In this document: positions 52,046 to 61,200 of the stretch, in pieces
Numbering within the stretch: position 1 is the first letter of the stretch
How the letters are laid out: every line of letters starts with the position of its first letter
Assembly: GCA_021773565.1 (NCBI GenBank)
Contig: JAJFJZ010000008.1
Coordinates: 1 to 64,000 of the forward strand
Length of the DNA stretch: 64,000 nucleotides
Direction: 5' to 3'
Source: Gammaproteobacteria bacterium
GTDB taxonomy: Bacteria; Pseudomonadota; Gammaproteobacteria; Pseudomonadales; Azotimanducaceae
Made by a program: the position numbers and the translations under genes
Notes under the pieces: generated by a model
What the model saw: only the letters and a program-made list of their open reading frames with translations
What the model was told of the DNA's origin: nothing
Databases searched by the model: none

Positions 52046-55000
52046 GTGACAGGTGGCCCGGTTGTCGCGGGTTACAAAACCGTGTCGGTACTTTCACAGG
52101 GTCCTATTTACACGGTCATGCGCGCAACGCGTATTGTTGACGCTATTGATGTCGTCCTGAAATTTGTACCAAAACATTTGCTAAGCTCTGAAATTCGCGA
52201 TCGGATGGTTGGCGAATTTCACTGTCTTCAATCCCTGCCGGAGCACCTTCCGGTGGTTCGCGTACTAAGTCTGGATGAACCGCGCACGGGCCTGGCACTG
52301 GTATGCGAGGATAAAGACAAGCACACTTCTCTTGACCGCCAAAAAATATCCCGAGCTTCTATCTCTGTACTAAGTTCCCAGCTCACAATTATTGTTGGCG
52401 AGTTGCATGATGCCGGCCTAATACATCAGCGCATTGATCCTACGCACGTCTTGTGGAACGAAAATACACAAAAACTTCTATTAACAGGCTTTTCGGAGGC
52501 CAGTCACTTACGTCGTAGCAGAAGCGCCAGGGTACACAGTGATCGACTTGAATATCTGGCGCCTGAGCAAACCGGACGCACGAACCAACTGGTTGATCAT
52601 CGGACCGACCTGTATGGCATAGGTAGCGTATTGTATTACGCACTGGTGGGAAGGCCACCTTTTGAAAACGCCAACACACTAAACCTGTTACACAGCATAA
52701 TTGCCGTAGATGTGGTGCCCGCTATAGAAGCTAATCCCTTAAGCCCGAAAAACCTGAGTGCCATCTGCGATAAGCTGTTATCAAAAGCCAGTGAAGACAG
52801 GTACCAGAGTGCACGAGGCCTCACGCATGATCTGGATCATCTTGATACCTTAACAACAAATACACTTGGGGGTGCCGACAAACCCCTGCGTTTCATGGTA
52901 TCGCAAAAACTGCGCGGACGAGACATTGCCCTATCCGATATTCTGGGTGTATTCGAGCGTGTGGAACAAGGTGGTACCGAGCTGTTACTGATAACGGGTG
53001 GGGCTGGAATTGGCAAGTCTTCTCTTGTTTCCGAAATCCAGGGCCCGATTATCGAACGCCGGGCGATTTACTGTGAAGGCAAATTTGACCAGCTCAACCA
53101 GGCCACGCCTTACGCCGGATTGCGCCAGGCATTGTCCGGCCTGGTGAAACAGCTGGTGACTGAATCCGGTGATGTTATCGCACGCTGGAAAAGAGAAATA
53201 AATGCCAGCCTTGGAAACAATCTGGGCGTAATTGCCGAACTCGTACCTGAGCTGGATGTGCTGATTGATGGTCCGACGGCATATGACGCTCTTCCACCCC
53301 TTGAAGCAAGTAATCGGATACATCTGGCATTTCAACAATTGTTTATGGTTCTCTCCCGCCCCGAACACCCCTTGTTGATGTTTCTGGATGACCTGCAATG
53401 GGCAGATGTAGCGTCTCTGGCCCTGATCCACAAACTGTTGCAGGTAGAGGAATTAACACACCTGCTGGTTGTTGGCGCTTTCAGAGACAATGAGGTAAGT
53501 GATGAGCACCCGGTAAGACTGGAGTTAACCAGTAAATCCCACAGCCGGGTTACGGAAATATTGTTACCGCCGCTTGATGCCGAAAGCCTTTCCAAACTGG
53601 TAGCAGACAGTCTGCATTGCCCAGGTGCCCAGGCGGATGAGCTTGCCGGCATACTCCAGGAAAAAGCGGCCGGTAACCCTTTTTTTACCGGACAGTTATT
53701 GACCTCTTATGTTGAACAATCGGCTATAGAGTTTTCCCCTGAGCTTAATTACTGGGTTTGGGATGAGTTTCGGGTTCGAGAAGCGGATGTTGCAGATAAT
53801 GTGGTTGATCTGTTATCGCTGCGGATACGCACTTTGCCTGATGCGGTATCCGAAACTCTGGGGTGTGCTGCACTGTTAGGTGGTCAGTTTGACCTGGAAT
53901 TACTTACCCAGGTGAGAGATCTGAAACGCGCTGAAACGCTGGATCATCTGCAACGATGCATTGATCTGGGTTTGCTTATTGGTCTTAAAAGTACTGCGGC
54001 AGGAGAGTCTTCCGGGCCTGTTTCCAAATTTAAGTTTGTGCACGACAGGGTGCAACAGGCTGCTCACGGTACACAGCAGGAGCATATTGATGGCTTAAAC
54101 CTCAGGATAGGCAGGATTCTACTTCAAAATTACCATCCTGATACCTCACACACAGATCTTTATCGCATGGTTGATCATCTAAATGGGGGTGTTTCATGCA
54201 TGCCTGCGGATGAGGAAATAAGTGCGCTGGTGGACCTCAATCTGGAAGCTGGCATAAGTGCAAATCTGGCGGGCGCCTTTACGTCTGCCTCGAAATATCT
54301 TAACTGCGGGATTCTGTTGGAGGGCAGGCTGGGCACAGTAAAGTATTCACAACGCATCCAGTCCCTGTACGAACATGCACTTGGTGCTGCATATCATATC
54401 GGAGATCTGGATGCTGTTACCCGTCTCGCACGGTACATGCTGAAACAGGAAACTGATGATCTGAAGAAGGTAGATGTCCTGTTGATACAGATTCAGGCTT
54501 TTTTTGCCGAAGGAATGTTACCCCAGGGTGTCAGGCTGGCGCGAAAGGCCTTTGTACTGTTGCGCCTTAAGTTTCCCAAAAATATAAAGCAGTCGCATAT
54601 TATTCTGGCTTACCTGCGAGTGAAAGCAAGATTGCTGGGAAAGTCGACGCAATCACTTGCGCAACTGCCCCTCGCAAAAGATGCCCGTACATTAAAGAGC
54701 ATGCAGTTAATGAGTATCGCGGGCGTTCCTGTGTACTCAGTTGAACCGGATCTTTTGCCACTGTTTGTGTTTCGCATGGTCGAGATCAGTATTACGCGTG
54801 GTAACAGCGAATATTCTCCCAATGCCTATGCCTCCTTTGGAATGATCCTGTGTGGAGCGATGGGCGATCTGGAGAGGGGCTACCAGTTTGGCGAGCTTGC
54901 AATGACGGTGTTGTACAAACTCAATGCCAAAAACCATATATCCAATACCCTGCACTGGGTTAATGCATTTACCCGCTGTTGGAAAGATCCGGTGCGAACT

Positions 55001-57055
55001 ACCCTTGCTCCGCTGTTGGAGGGCTACCGTGCCGGTGTAGCATCCGGTGATTTCCAGAGTGCGGGTTATTGTCTTTTCACCCATGACTTTCACCACTTCT
55101 CTGCGGGTGGAAATCTGGTAACGATTGAAGAAAATATGCGCACCAGTTCTGCAATCCTGCGCCAGTTGGGACAGGAAAAGACACGCTTGCTGAACGAGCT
55201 TAACCGGCAGGTGGTGCTGAATTTAATTGAACCCAGCGAAAACCCAACGCGAATTTGTGGTTCAGCATACGACGATGACGAAGGATTGAAACTATATCTG
55301 ATGGAGAAGGATGGCCCGGGAGAGTTTACGATATATATTAATCGGCTCATTCTGTCCTGTTTTTTTATGGATGCAGAAGCTGCTATGGAAGCAGCGTGTG
55401 CTGCTGAAAGATTGTTGGATAATGTTGTTGGGTCCCTGGATTTTTCTTTCTTCCCTTTTTATAACGCCATTGCACATGCATTAACTGCGTCGGGCATGAC
55501 GGGAAGCGAGCGGGTTACCTATACCAGGAAAATGAAAGCCGATCTGAAAAAACTGCAAAAATGTGCAGAGCATGCACCCGAAAACTTTTTGCACCGGGCA
55601 AAGCTTATTGAAGCTGAAATCTACAAACTGGATGGCAAGGATGAAATGGCACGCCAGTGTTATGACGAGGCAACCAGGACCGCCTCTGAATCACAGTATG
55701 TGCACGAAGAGGGTTTGGCTTACGAGATGGCCGCACGGTGGGCTTTGTCCAACGGCAGGGAAGCAACAGCCCGCAGTTATTTGCTGGAAGCGCACTACGA
55801 CTACGTCAACTGGGGGGCTTCCAGCAAGGTGAAGGATCTTGAATCCCGGTATAAAGAAGTGCTTGCGGGAGCGAATCTGGAACACGGTAGTATGTCCTGG
55901 CAAACGAGTAACAATCAGTCCCTGGATACGCTTTCTATTATTGAAGCAGCCCAGGCAATTTCTTCCGAACTGGTATTGGAAAACCTGCTCGACAGGTTGT
56001 TGGATATTGTAATTCAAACTGCGGGTGCCCAACGTGCGGCCCTGTTTTTGCGTATCAATGAGGAACCCCGGCTGGTGGCGTATGCCGAGCTCGATAAGAT
56101 CCATATGGTGCAGGAAGGTCGACTTTCTGCGCCCGAGTGGCTGCCAACTACCGTGGTAAATTATTGTTTTAATACGCTCGAATCTGTGGTGTTGGATGAC
56201 ATTGCGGAAGAAATGCGTTTTCAGGGCCTGGGGGCGAAAACCGGATCTGTATTGTGTCTGCCCCTGATAAATCAGGGGCAGCCCGGTGGAATTTTGTACG
56301 CCGAACACAACACACCCGGTGTGTTCTCCCGCGACAGGCTGGAAGTTTTACGTGTACTTACTGCTCAGGCTGCGGTCTCAATAGAAAATACTACACTGTA
56401 TGACCAGCTACAGGCAGCGGCCATCACGCGCAACAACCTGGAGCGTTTTTTTCCACCGGAAACCATGGGTAAAATTCTGGACGGAGAGGTATCACTGGGT
56501 GCCATGGAAACGGAAGTGACGGTAATTTTCTCCGACATAACAAAATTTACCGAACTGAGTTCAACCATGACGCCTACTGAAATTATGGAGCTGCTAAACC
56601 AGTATTTTCCGGTAATGGCAGAAATAGTTTTTTCCCACGGTGGGGTGTTGGAAAAGTATGTTGGTGACGCAATATTGGCGGTATGGGGTGCACCCTCACG
56701 CCAACCTGACGATGCGGACCAAGCTTTGAGTGCGGCAATCGAAATGCAGCGGGCCAATAGGGAGGTAAACAAAAACCTGCCGGCACATTTACAGATTGAA
56801 ACCCATATTGGAATCAATACCGGCATAGTTGCGGCGGGTAATATTGGCTCTGATCATTTTATGCAATATGTCACCATTGGGGACACGACCAATGTTGCCA
56901 GCCGTATTTGCAGTGCTGCTGAGTCGGGAGAGATTTTGATTGCAGCAAGTACACTCAAACAACTTGCTAATCCACCCGAGGTAGTAGCGTTGCCACCCGT
57001 GATCGTAAAAGGCAAAGAGGATGCATTGGAATTATACAGGGTTGCCTGGGATTAG
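52046..57055 (+). CDS. Pseudokinase-ATPase-GAF-adenylate/guanylate cyclase fusion
   Basis: Protein of 1669 residues, GTG start. Residues about 8-270 form a Ser/Thr-kinase-like domain with the ATP Lys39 (VVLKF), but the catalytic loop reads HQRIDPTH and the DFG position reads LTGFS, so the catalytic Asp and metal Asp are missing: likely a pseudokinase. Residues about 290-600 form an AAA-type ATPase with Walker A GGAGIGKSS (Lys324) and Walker B LMFLDDLQWAD (444-453). A helical repeat region follows to about 1250, then GAF (about 1300-1455) and a class III cyclase (about 1490-1655) with FSDITKF (Asp1497) and KYVGDAILAVWG retaining metal and base-recognising residues. The gene is convergent with the oxoamine synthase, overlapping stops by four bases. 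It could sense a signal and make cAMP or cGMP. Confidence 0.88.
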   Translation: MTGGPVVAGYKTVSVLSQGPIYTVMRATRIVDAIDVVLKFVPKHLLSSEIRDRMVGEFHCLQSLPEHLPVVRVLSLDEPRTGLALVCEDKDKHTSLDRQKISRASISVLSSQLTIIVGELHDAGLIHQRIDPTHVLWNENTQKLLLTGFSEASHLRRSRSARVHSDRLEYLAPEQTGRTNQLVDHRTDLYGIGSVLYYALVGRPPFENANTLNLLHSIIAVDVVPAIEANPLSPKNLSAICDKLLSKASEDRYQSARGLTHDLDHLDTLTTNTLGGADKPLRFMVSQKLRGRDIALSDILGVFERVEQGGTELLLITGGAGIGKSSLVSEIQGPIIERRAIYCEGKFDQLNQATPYAGLRQALSGLVKQLVTESGDVIARWKREINASLGNNLGVIAELVPELDVLIDGPTAYDALPPLEASNRIHLAFQQLFMVLSRPEHPLLMFLDDLQWADVASLALIHKLLQVEELTHLLVVGAFRDNEVSDEHPVRLELTSKSHSRVTEILLPPLDAESLSKLVADSLHCPGAQADELAGILQEKAAGNPFFTGQLLTSYVEQSAIEFSPELNYWVWDEFRVREADVADNVVDLLSLRIRTLPDAVSETLGCAALLGGQFDLELLTQVRDLKRAETLDHLQRCIDLGLLIGLKSTAAGESSGPVSKFKFVHDRVQQAAHGTQQEHIDGLNLRIGRILLQNYHPDTSHTDLYRMVDHLNGGVSCMPADEEISALVDLNLEAGISANLAGAFTSASKYLNCGILLEGRLGTVKYSQRIQSLYEHALGAAYHIGDLDAVTRLARYMLKQETDDLKKVDVLLIQIQAFFAEGMLPQGVRLARKAFVLLRLKFPKNIKQSHIILAYLRVKARLLGKSTQSLAQLPLAKDARTLKSMQLMSIAGVPVYSVEPDLLPLFVFRMVEISITRGNSEYSPNAYASFGMILCGAMGDLERGYQFGELAMTVLYKLNAKNHISNTLHWVNAFTRCWKDPVRTTLAPLLEGYRAGVASGDFQSAGYCLFTHDFHHFSAGGNLVTIEENMRTSSAILRQLGQEKTRLLNELNRQVVLNLIEPSENPTRICGSAYDDDEGLKLYLMEKDGPGEFTIYINRLILSCFFMDAEAAMEAACAAERLLDNVVGSLDFSFFPFYNAIAHALTASGMTGSERVTYTRKMKADLKKLQKCAEHAPENFLHRAKLIEAEIYKLDGKDEMARQCYDEATRTASESQYVHEEGLAYEMAARWALSNGREATARSYLLEAHYDYVNWGASSKVKDLESRYKEVLAGANLEHGSMSWQTSNNQSLDTLSIIEAAQAISSELVLENLLDRLLDIVIQTAGAQRAALFLRINEEPRLVAYAELDKIHMVQEGRLSAPEWLPTTVVNYCFNTLESVVLDDIAEEMRFQGLGAKTGSVLCLPLINQGQPGGILYAEHNTPGVFSRDRLEVLRVLTAQAAVSIENTTLYDQLQAAAITRNNLERFFPPETMGKILDGEVSLGAMETEVTVIFSDITKFTELSSTMTPTEIMELLNQYFPVMAEIVFSHGGVLEKYVGDAILAVWGAPSRQPDDADQALSAAIEMQRANREVNKNLPAHLQIETHIGINTGIVAAGNIGSDHFMQYVTIGDTTNVASRICSAAESGEILIAASTLKQLANPPEVVALPPVIVKGKEDALELYRVAWD

Positions 57056-58293
57056 AGCCTTGGCAGGAGTTTTGCCTGGTACTTTGCAAGAGTATTCACT
57101 GCAAATTCCAGATCGTGTGGTGTATGTCGTGCAGTAATAAAAAATCGCAGTCGTGCCGCATCCTCCGCCACTGCAGGATAAATCATAGGGTGTACGCGTA
57201 TGCCTTGTTGTACCAGTTTGTGTGCGAGTTGCAGGCACTGTCTTGAGTCAGGTGTAACGACTGGTATAACAGGTGTTCCATGGTTGGTGCCTAACCCTAA
57301 TTCGCAGGATTTTGCACATTCGAAGAACATTTGAATGTTTTTTTGAAGTTGAAGATGATGTTGCGGTTCTGCTTTTAGCAGTTTGCATGCTGCAAGCGCT
57401 GCCGCAGTATCACCCGGGCTTAGCCCTACGCTAAACAGAAATCCGGGTGCCGTGTACCTGAGATAGTCAACGATTCGCCCCGATGCTGCTATGTACCCCC
57501 CGCAGCTTGCAAGCGACTTGCTCAGTGTACCCATCCACAAATCTACGCTATCGGCAGAAAGATCAAAATGTTCTCGTATTCCCCGACCGGTTTCTCCAAG
57601 GGTGCCCATGGAGTGTGCTTCATCCACCATGAGTAAAGTATCAAATTCCTGTTTGAGTTCTGCAAAAGCGGGTAGTGGGCTTATGTCCCCATCCATGCTG
57701 TACACACCTTCTACCACCAGGAGTACCCGGGTGTAACGATCTCGTTGTTGTGACAGTATTCTACGAGCCGCCATGGGATCGTTGTGAGGGAAGGGCAAGC
57801 GGCGAGCGCCCGATAGAATTGCGCCTTGCATAATGCTGTTATGGCTTAGGGCATCATGCAGAATTAAGTCCCTGGGGCCTAACAAGTGTCCAATTGTGGT
57901 TACGTTTGTGGCATGGCCACTTACAAACACGACAGCATCTTCTGTGCCCATCAGGTCTGCAATTTCGGTTTCGAGTTCCCGATGGAGGTCCAACTGGCCA
58001 CCCACAACTCTACTGGCACCAACGGAAGTACCGTATTTGCGTATGGCCTCAATAGCAGATTCCGATACGCGTTTGTCCTGCGCAAATCCCAGATAATCGT
58101 AGGAGGAAAAATCTGTTTCATTGGCCAGTTTTTCCCGAAAAAAGGGCAGCTCTACGCCTGCTGCCAACACCTCCGCCAGTTGCGCTTCCAGTGTCAGTAT
58201 CTCGTCAAACACGGGTTTGTCGGTTTCAGTGCCGGCCTGTTTGCGGTCTGAGAGTATTTTGTCCAGGAGATTCTGTTTTTCTGAATCGCTCAT
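57052..58293 (-). CDS. PLP-dependent alpha-oxoamine synthase (AONS/SPT-like)
   Basis: Protein of 413 residues. The ATG at 58293 is two bases after the PKS stop. It condenses an amino acid with an acyl thioester, releasing CO2. Features are FSSYDYLGFAQDKRV, GASRVVGGQLDLHRELE, His127 in VSGHATN, Asp224 in VDEAHSMGTLG, and PLP Lys259 in GTLSKSLASCGGY. An extra N-terminal 50 residues precede the core. Being directly downstream of a PKS, it probably takes the ACP-bound chain and releases it as an amino-ketone, as Fum8 does in fumonisin biosynthesis; the amino acid used is unknown. Biotin synthesis (BioF) is unlikely in this context. Confidence 0.88.
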   Translation of the reverse strand: MSDSEKQNLLDKILSDRKQAGTETDKPVFDEILTLEAQLAEVLAAGVELPFFREKLANETDFSSYDYLGFAQDKRVSESAIEAIRKYGTSVGASRVVGGQLDLHRELETEIADLMGTEDAVVFVSGHATNVTTIGHLLGPRDLILHDALSHNSIMQGAILSGARRLPFPHNDPMAARRILSQQRDRYTRVLLVVEGVYSMDGDISPLPAFAELKQEFDTLLMVDEAHSMGTLGETGRGIREHFDLSADSVDLWMGTLSKSLASCGGYIAASGRIVDYLRYTAPGFLFSVGLSPGDTAAALAACKLLKAEPQHHLQLQKNIQMFFECAKSCELGLGTNHGTPVIPVVTPDSRQCLQLAHKLVQQGIRVHPMIYPAVAEDAARLRFFITARHTPHDLEFAVNTLAKYQAKLLPRL

Positions 58294-58295
58294 TA

Positions 58296-61200
58296 TCAGT
58301 TGATATTCAGAAGATCTGAAATACGCCCAACGAGATCTATAAGTGGTGTGTTCCTGAGAATATCCTGCTCCACTACCGGGACGCCGCACTCGTCCTCCAG
58401 AGTTAAAGCGATTTCCACCGCCATCAGGGAATCCACACCAAGTGCCTGGGCAGTGTTATCCAGGCTGATGTCTGTTATATCACCTCCCAGGACTTCGGCC
58501 AGAGATTTGCAAATGATGTCCTGTAGTGCAGCTGTTCTGGAAGCCTCGTCCATTTGTGCCAGCTGGTGTGTTGTTGCTCCATCTCCTGCTGTACTGGTAT
58601 CAACTATGTGCAGATATTTTGCGGATTGTGCGTTTCGACGGTTTGCCTGTGCCCACCTTCGCCAGTCAACATTTATAAGCACTGTCTGTGGCTTGTCACG
58701 GGACAGCACCTGGGCCATACCATGCAAAGCCTGGCTTGTGCTGAAACCTTTAATGCCATTGAGCTCAAAATGCCTTGCCAGTGCCGGGTTTTCTGCCACT
58801 ACTCCCACATCCTTCAATACGCCCAGGTTGATAGTGTTGGCAGGTAAACCCAGTGAACGACGATGGTGTGAAAAGGCATCGAGAAATGCGTTGGCAGCAA
58901 CATAGTTTCCCTGATTGGTATTGCCAATTACGCTTGAGATGGATGAGAACATCACAAACTGGTCCAAAGAGCAGGCGCGGCTTGCATTATGCAAGTTAAG
59001 AGCGCCCATTACTTTAGGACGCATCACTGCGTCCAGCCGCTGCACGTCGAGTTCCCGTAATGGAGCGTCATCCAGAACCATTGCGGCAAGATAGATTCCA
59101 CGTAAAGGATAGGGGCCGTGTTCAAGGCCCTGTATAAGATTATATACCGCTGTGGCGTCTGTGATATCCAGAGACACAAGCGTGGTATCGGTACCCAGTT
59201 GTCGAATTTGTTCCAGATGACTGGCATCTTCTTCCGAAAGCACACCTCGGCGGCTGGCCAGTACCAGATTTTTGATTCCGGCGCGTGCAAGCCATAGCGC
59301 AATCTGAAGACCAAAACCGCTCGTTCCACCTGCGATGAGGTAAGTGCCGTGCACATCAATTTGTTTACTGCTTGCACCCAGTTCCGGTACGCGTTCTACG
59401 TTGCAGCGAACATCCACCACGACTTTGCCTGTGTGTTTAGCCTGTGACATATACCGGAATGCATCGGCCACCTCGCTGGCAGGGAATACCTTCACTGGAA
59501 TGGCTTGTAAATCTCCACTCTCGAACAGAGCGGAAACATCCCGCGCGACCCGTGCAGCTGTTTTCGGGCGATTCTGCATGAGACGATCGAAATCTATCGC
59601 GGAAAATAACAGATTTTTGTTGAAAACGTGCAAAGGCAATCCGGTGTTTTCTATGATGTCGCGTTTGCCAATTTCCAGATAACGACCATGTGCATTGAGC
59701 AGGGACAGGCCGGCGCGCTGGCTCTCACCACTTACCGCGCCGAGTACTACATCCACTCCGGCGCCCTTTTGGTCCGCACGTATACTATCGGCAAATGTTG
59801 CGCTGCGTGAGTCATAAATTCTTTTCAAACCCATCCGGTCCAGGTATGTTCGTTTTTCTTCCGTACCGGCGCTTGCAATAATATTCGCACCTGCCCATCG
59901 TGCAATCTGAATTGCGGCCAGGCCGACGCCCCCGGTCGCATTGTGAATGAGTACTGTTTCTCCTGCTTCGAGTTGGGCAATGTCGATTAGTGCATACCAG
60001 GCAGTGAGAAATCCCAGGTACACGGGTGCCTGTTCGGACGTGATCGATTCAGGTTTGTGTACTACCTGGGACTGATCCGCAATTGGATAGCGTGTGAATG
60101 CCGAAGGGCTTATGACCAGAACGCTATCACCCTTTTTGAATTCTGATACATTTGCACCTGTGCCTGTTACCGTTCCAGACGCTTCTATTCCTATATTCGC
60201 TCCGATATAGGTATCTTCGGTCACCTCCCGTGGAAGTTGTCCCAGTACCTTAAGCACATCCTTAAAATTCAACCCCCAGTAGTGCGCGCGTATTTCTACC
60301 TCATTCCCCGAAGGCGTATTGCGGGTGACTTCCTTATATCCCAGCGAACCAATTCTGCCCGGTTGTGCGACGTCGAGTATAAAATTGTCCTGTTCACGGG
60401 TATTCCAATCCAGCCATTTACTTACTTCTGTACCTGCTATAGGTAGTAACACCTGACGATAGAATTGCTTTTTCCTGAGCGCAACTTCCTCGTTTGTCGG
60501 ATCACAAGCGATGAGATTCAATAAGTAGTTATCGACTACGTCAGTATCTATAATCCTGGTCTCCAGGTCCGGGTACTCATTTGCCAGTACTCTAACAAGA
60601 CCTATAAGGGGAGAAATTTCAGGGTGAGCTGATTCGCCAGGTAGCACAGCGCTTGCCATACAGGTGAGCAGGGTCACACGGTTGATCGTATGTGTGTGTT
60701 CCATCCAGGAAATGGTACTTAACAGGTCACTACACAGAGCCAGCGATCGATCATAGTTCACTGGATCGTTTGGTTCAGGTATCACCAGAAGCAGATTCTC
60801 AAACTTTTGGTCGGCTAAATCTGCATCCCGGGAAAGCTGCCCTATTTCCAGGCACACGTGCGGACGCAATCCTTCAGAGGCATACAAGTGTTCAAGCTCT
60901 CTCGTGAAAGTGTGTTCAGTACCGACAATCAAAGTACGTGAAAGCTTTTCGGCAAGGGAAGCATCCGCAAGGTCAAAACGCTCCCACTGTGGTTCATACA
61001 ACCAACGTGATGCATGTAGATGATCACCATCTACTGTCGTTTGGCAGGTTAGCCCCTCTATATGGGCCAAATAAGTCCCTGAACTGGAGATCAGGGCGAT
61101 ATCACAAATCATGTTGCTTGTGGTTTGTTCCTTAAGCCTCACCCATGCCCAGCATTCTGTGCCGCACGTGGCATATTTTGTGCTGGTAACCAGGTGATCT

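Noticed and set aside
57052-58293. BioF of biotin synthesis
   Set aside because: No other bio genes, an extra N-terminal region and a PKS two bases upstream favour a polyketide-releasing role.
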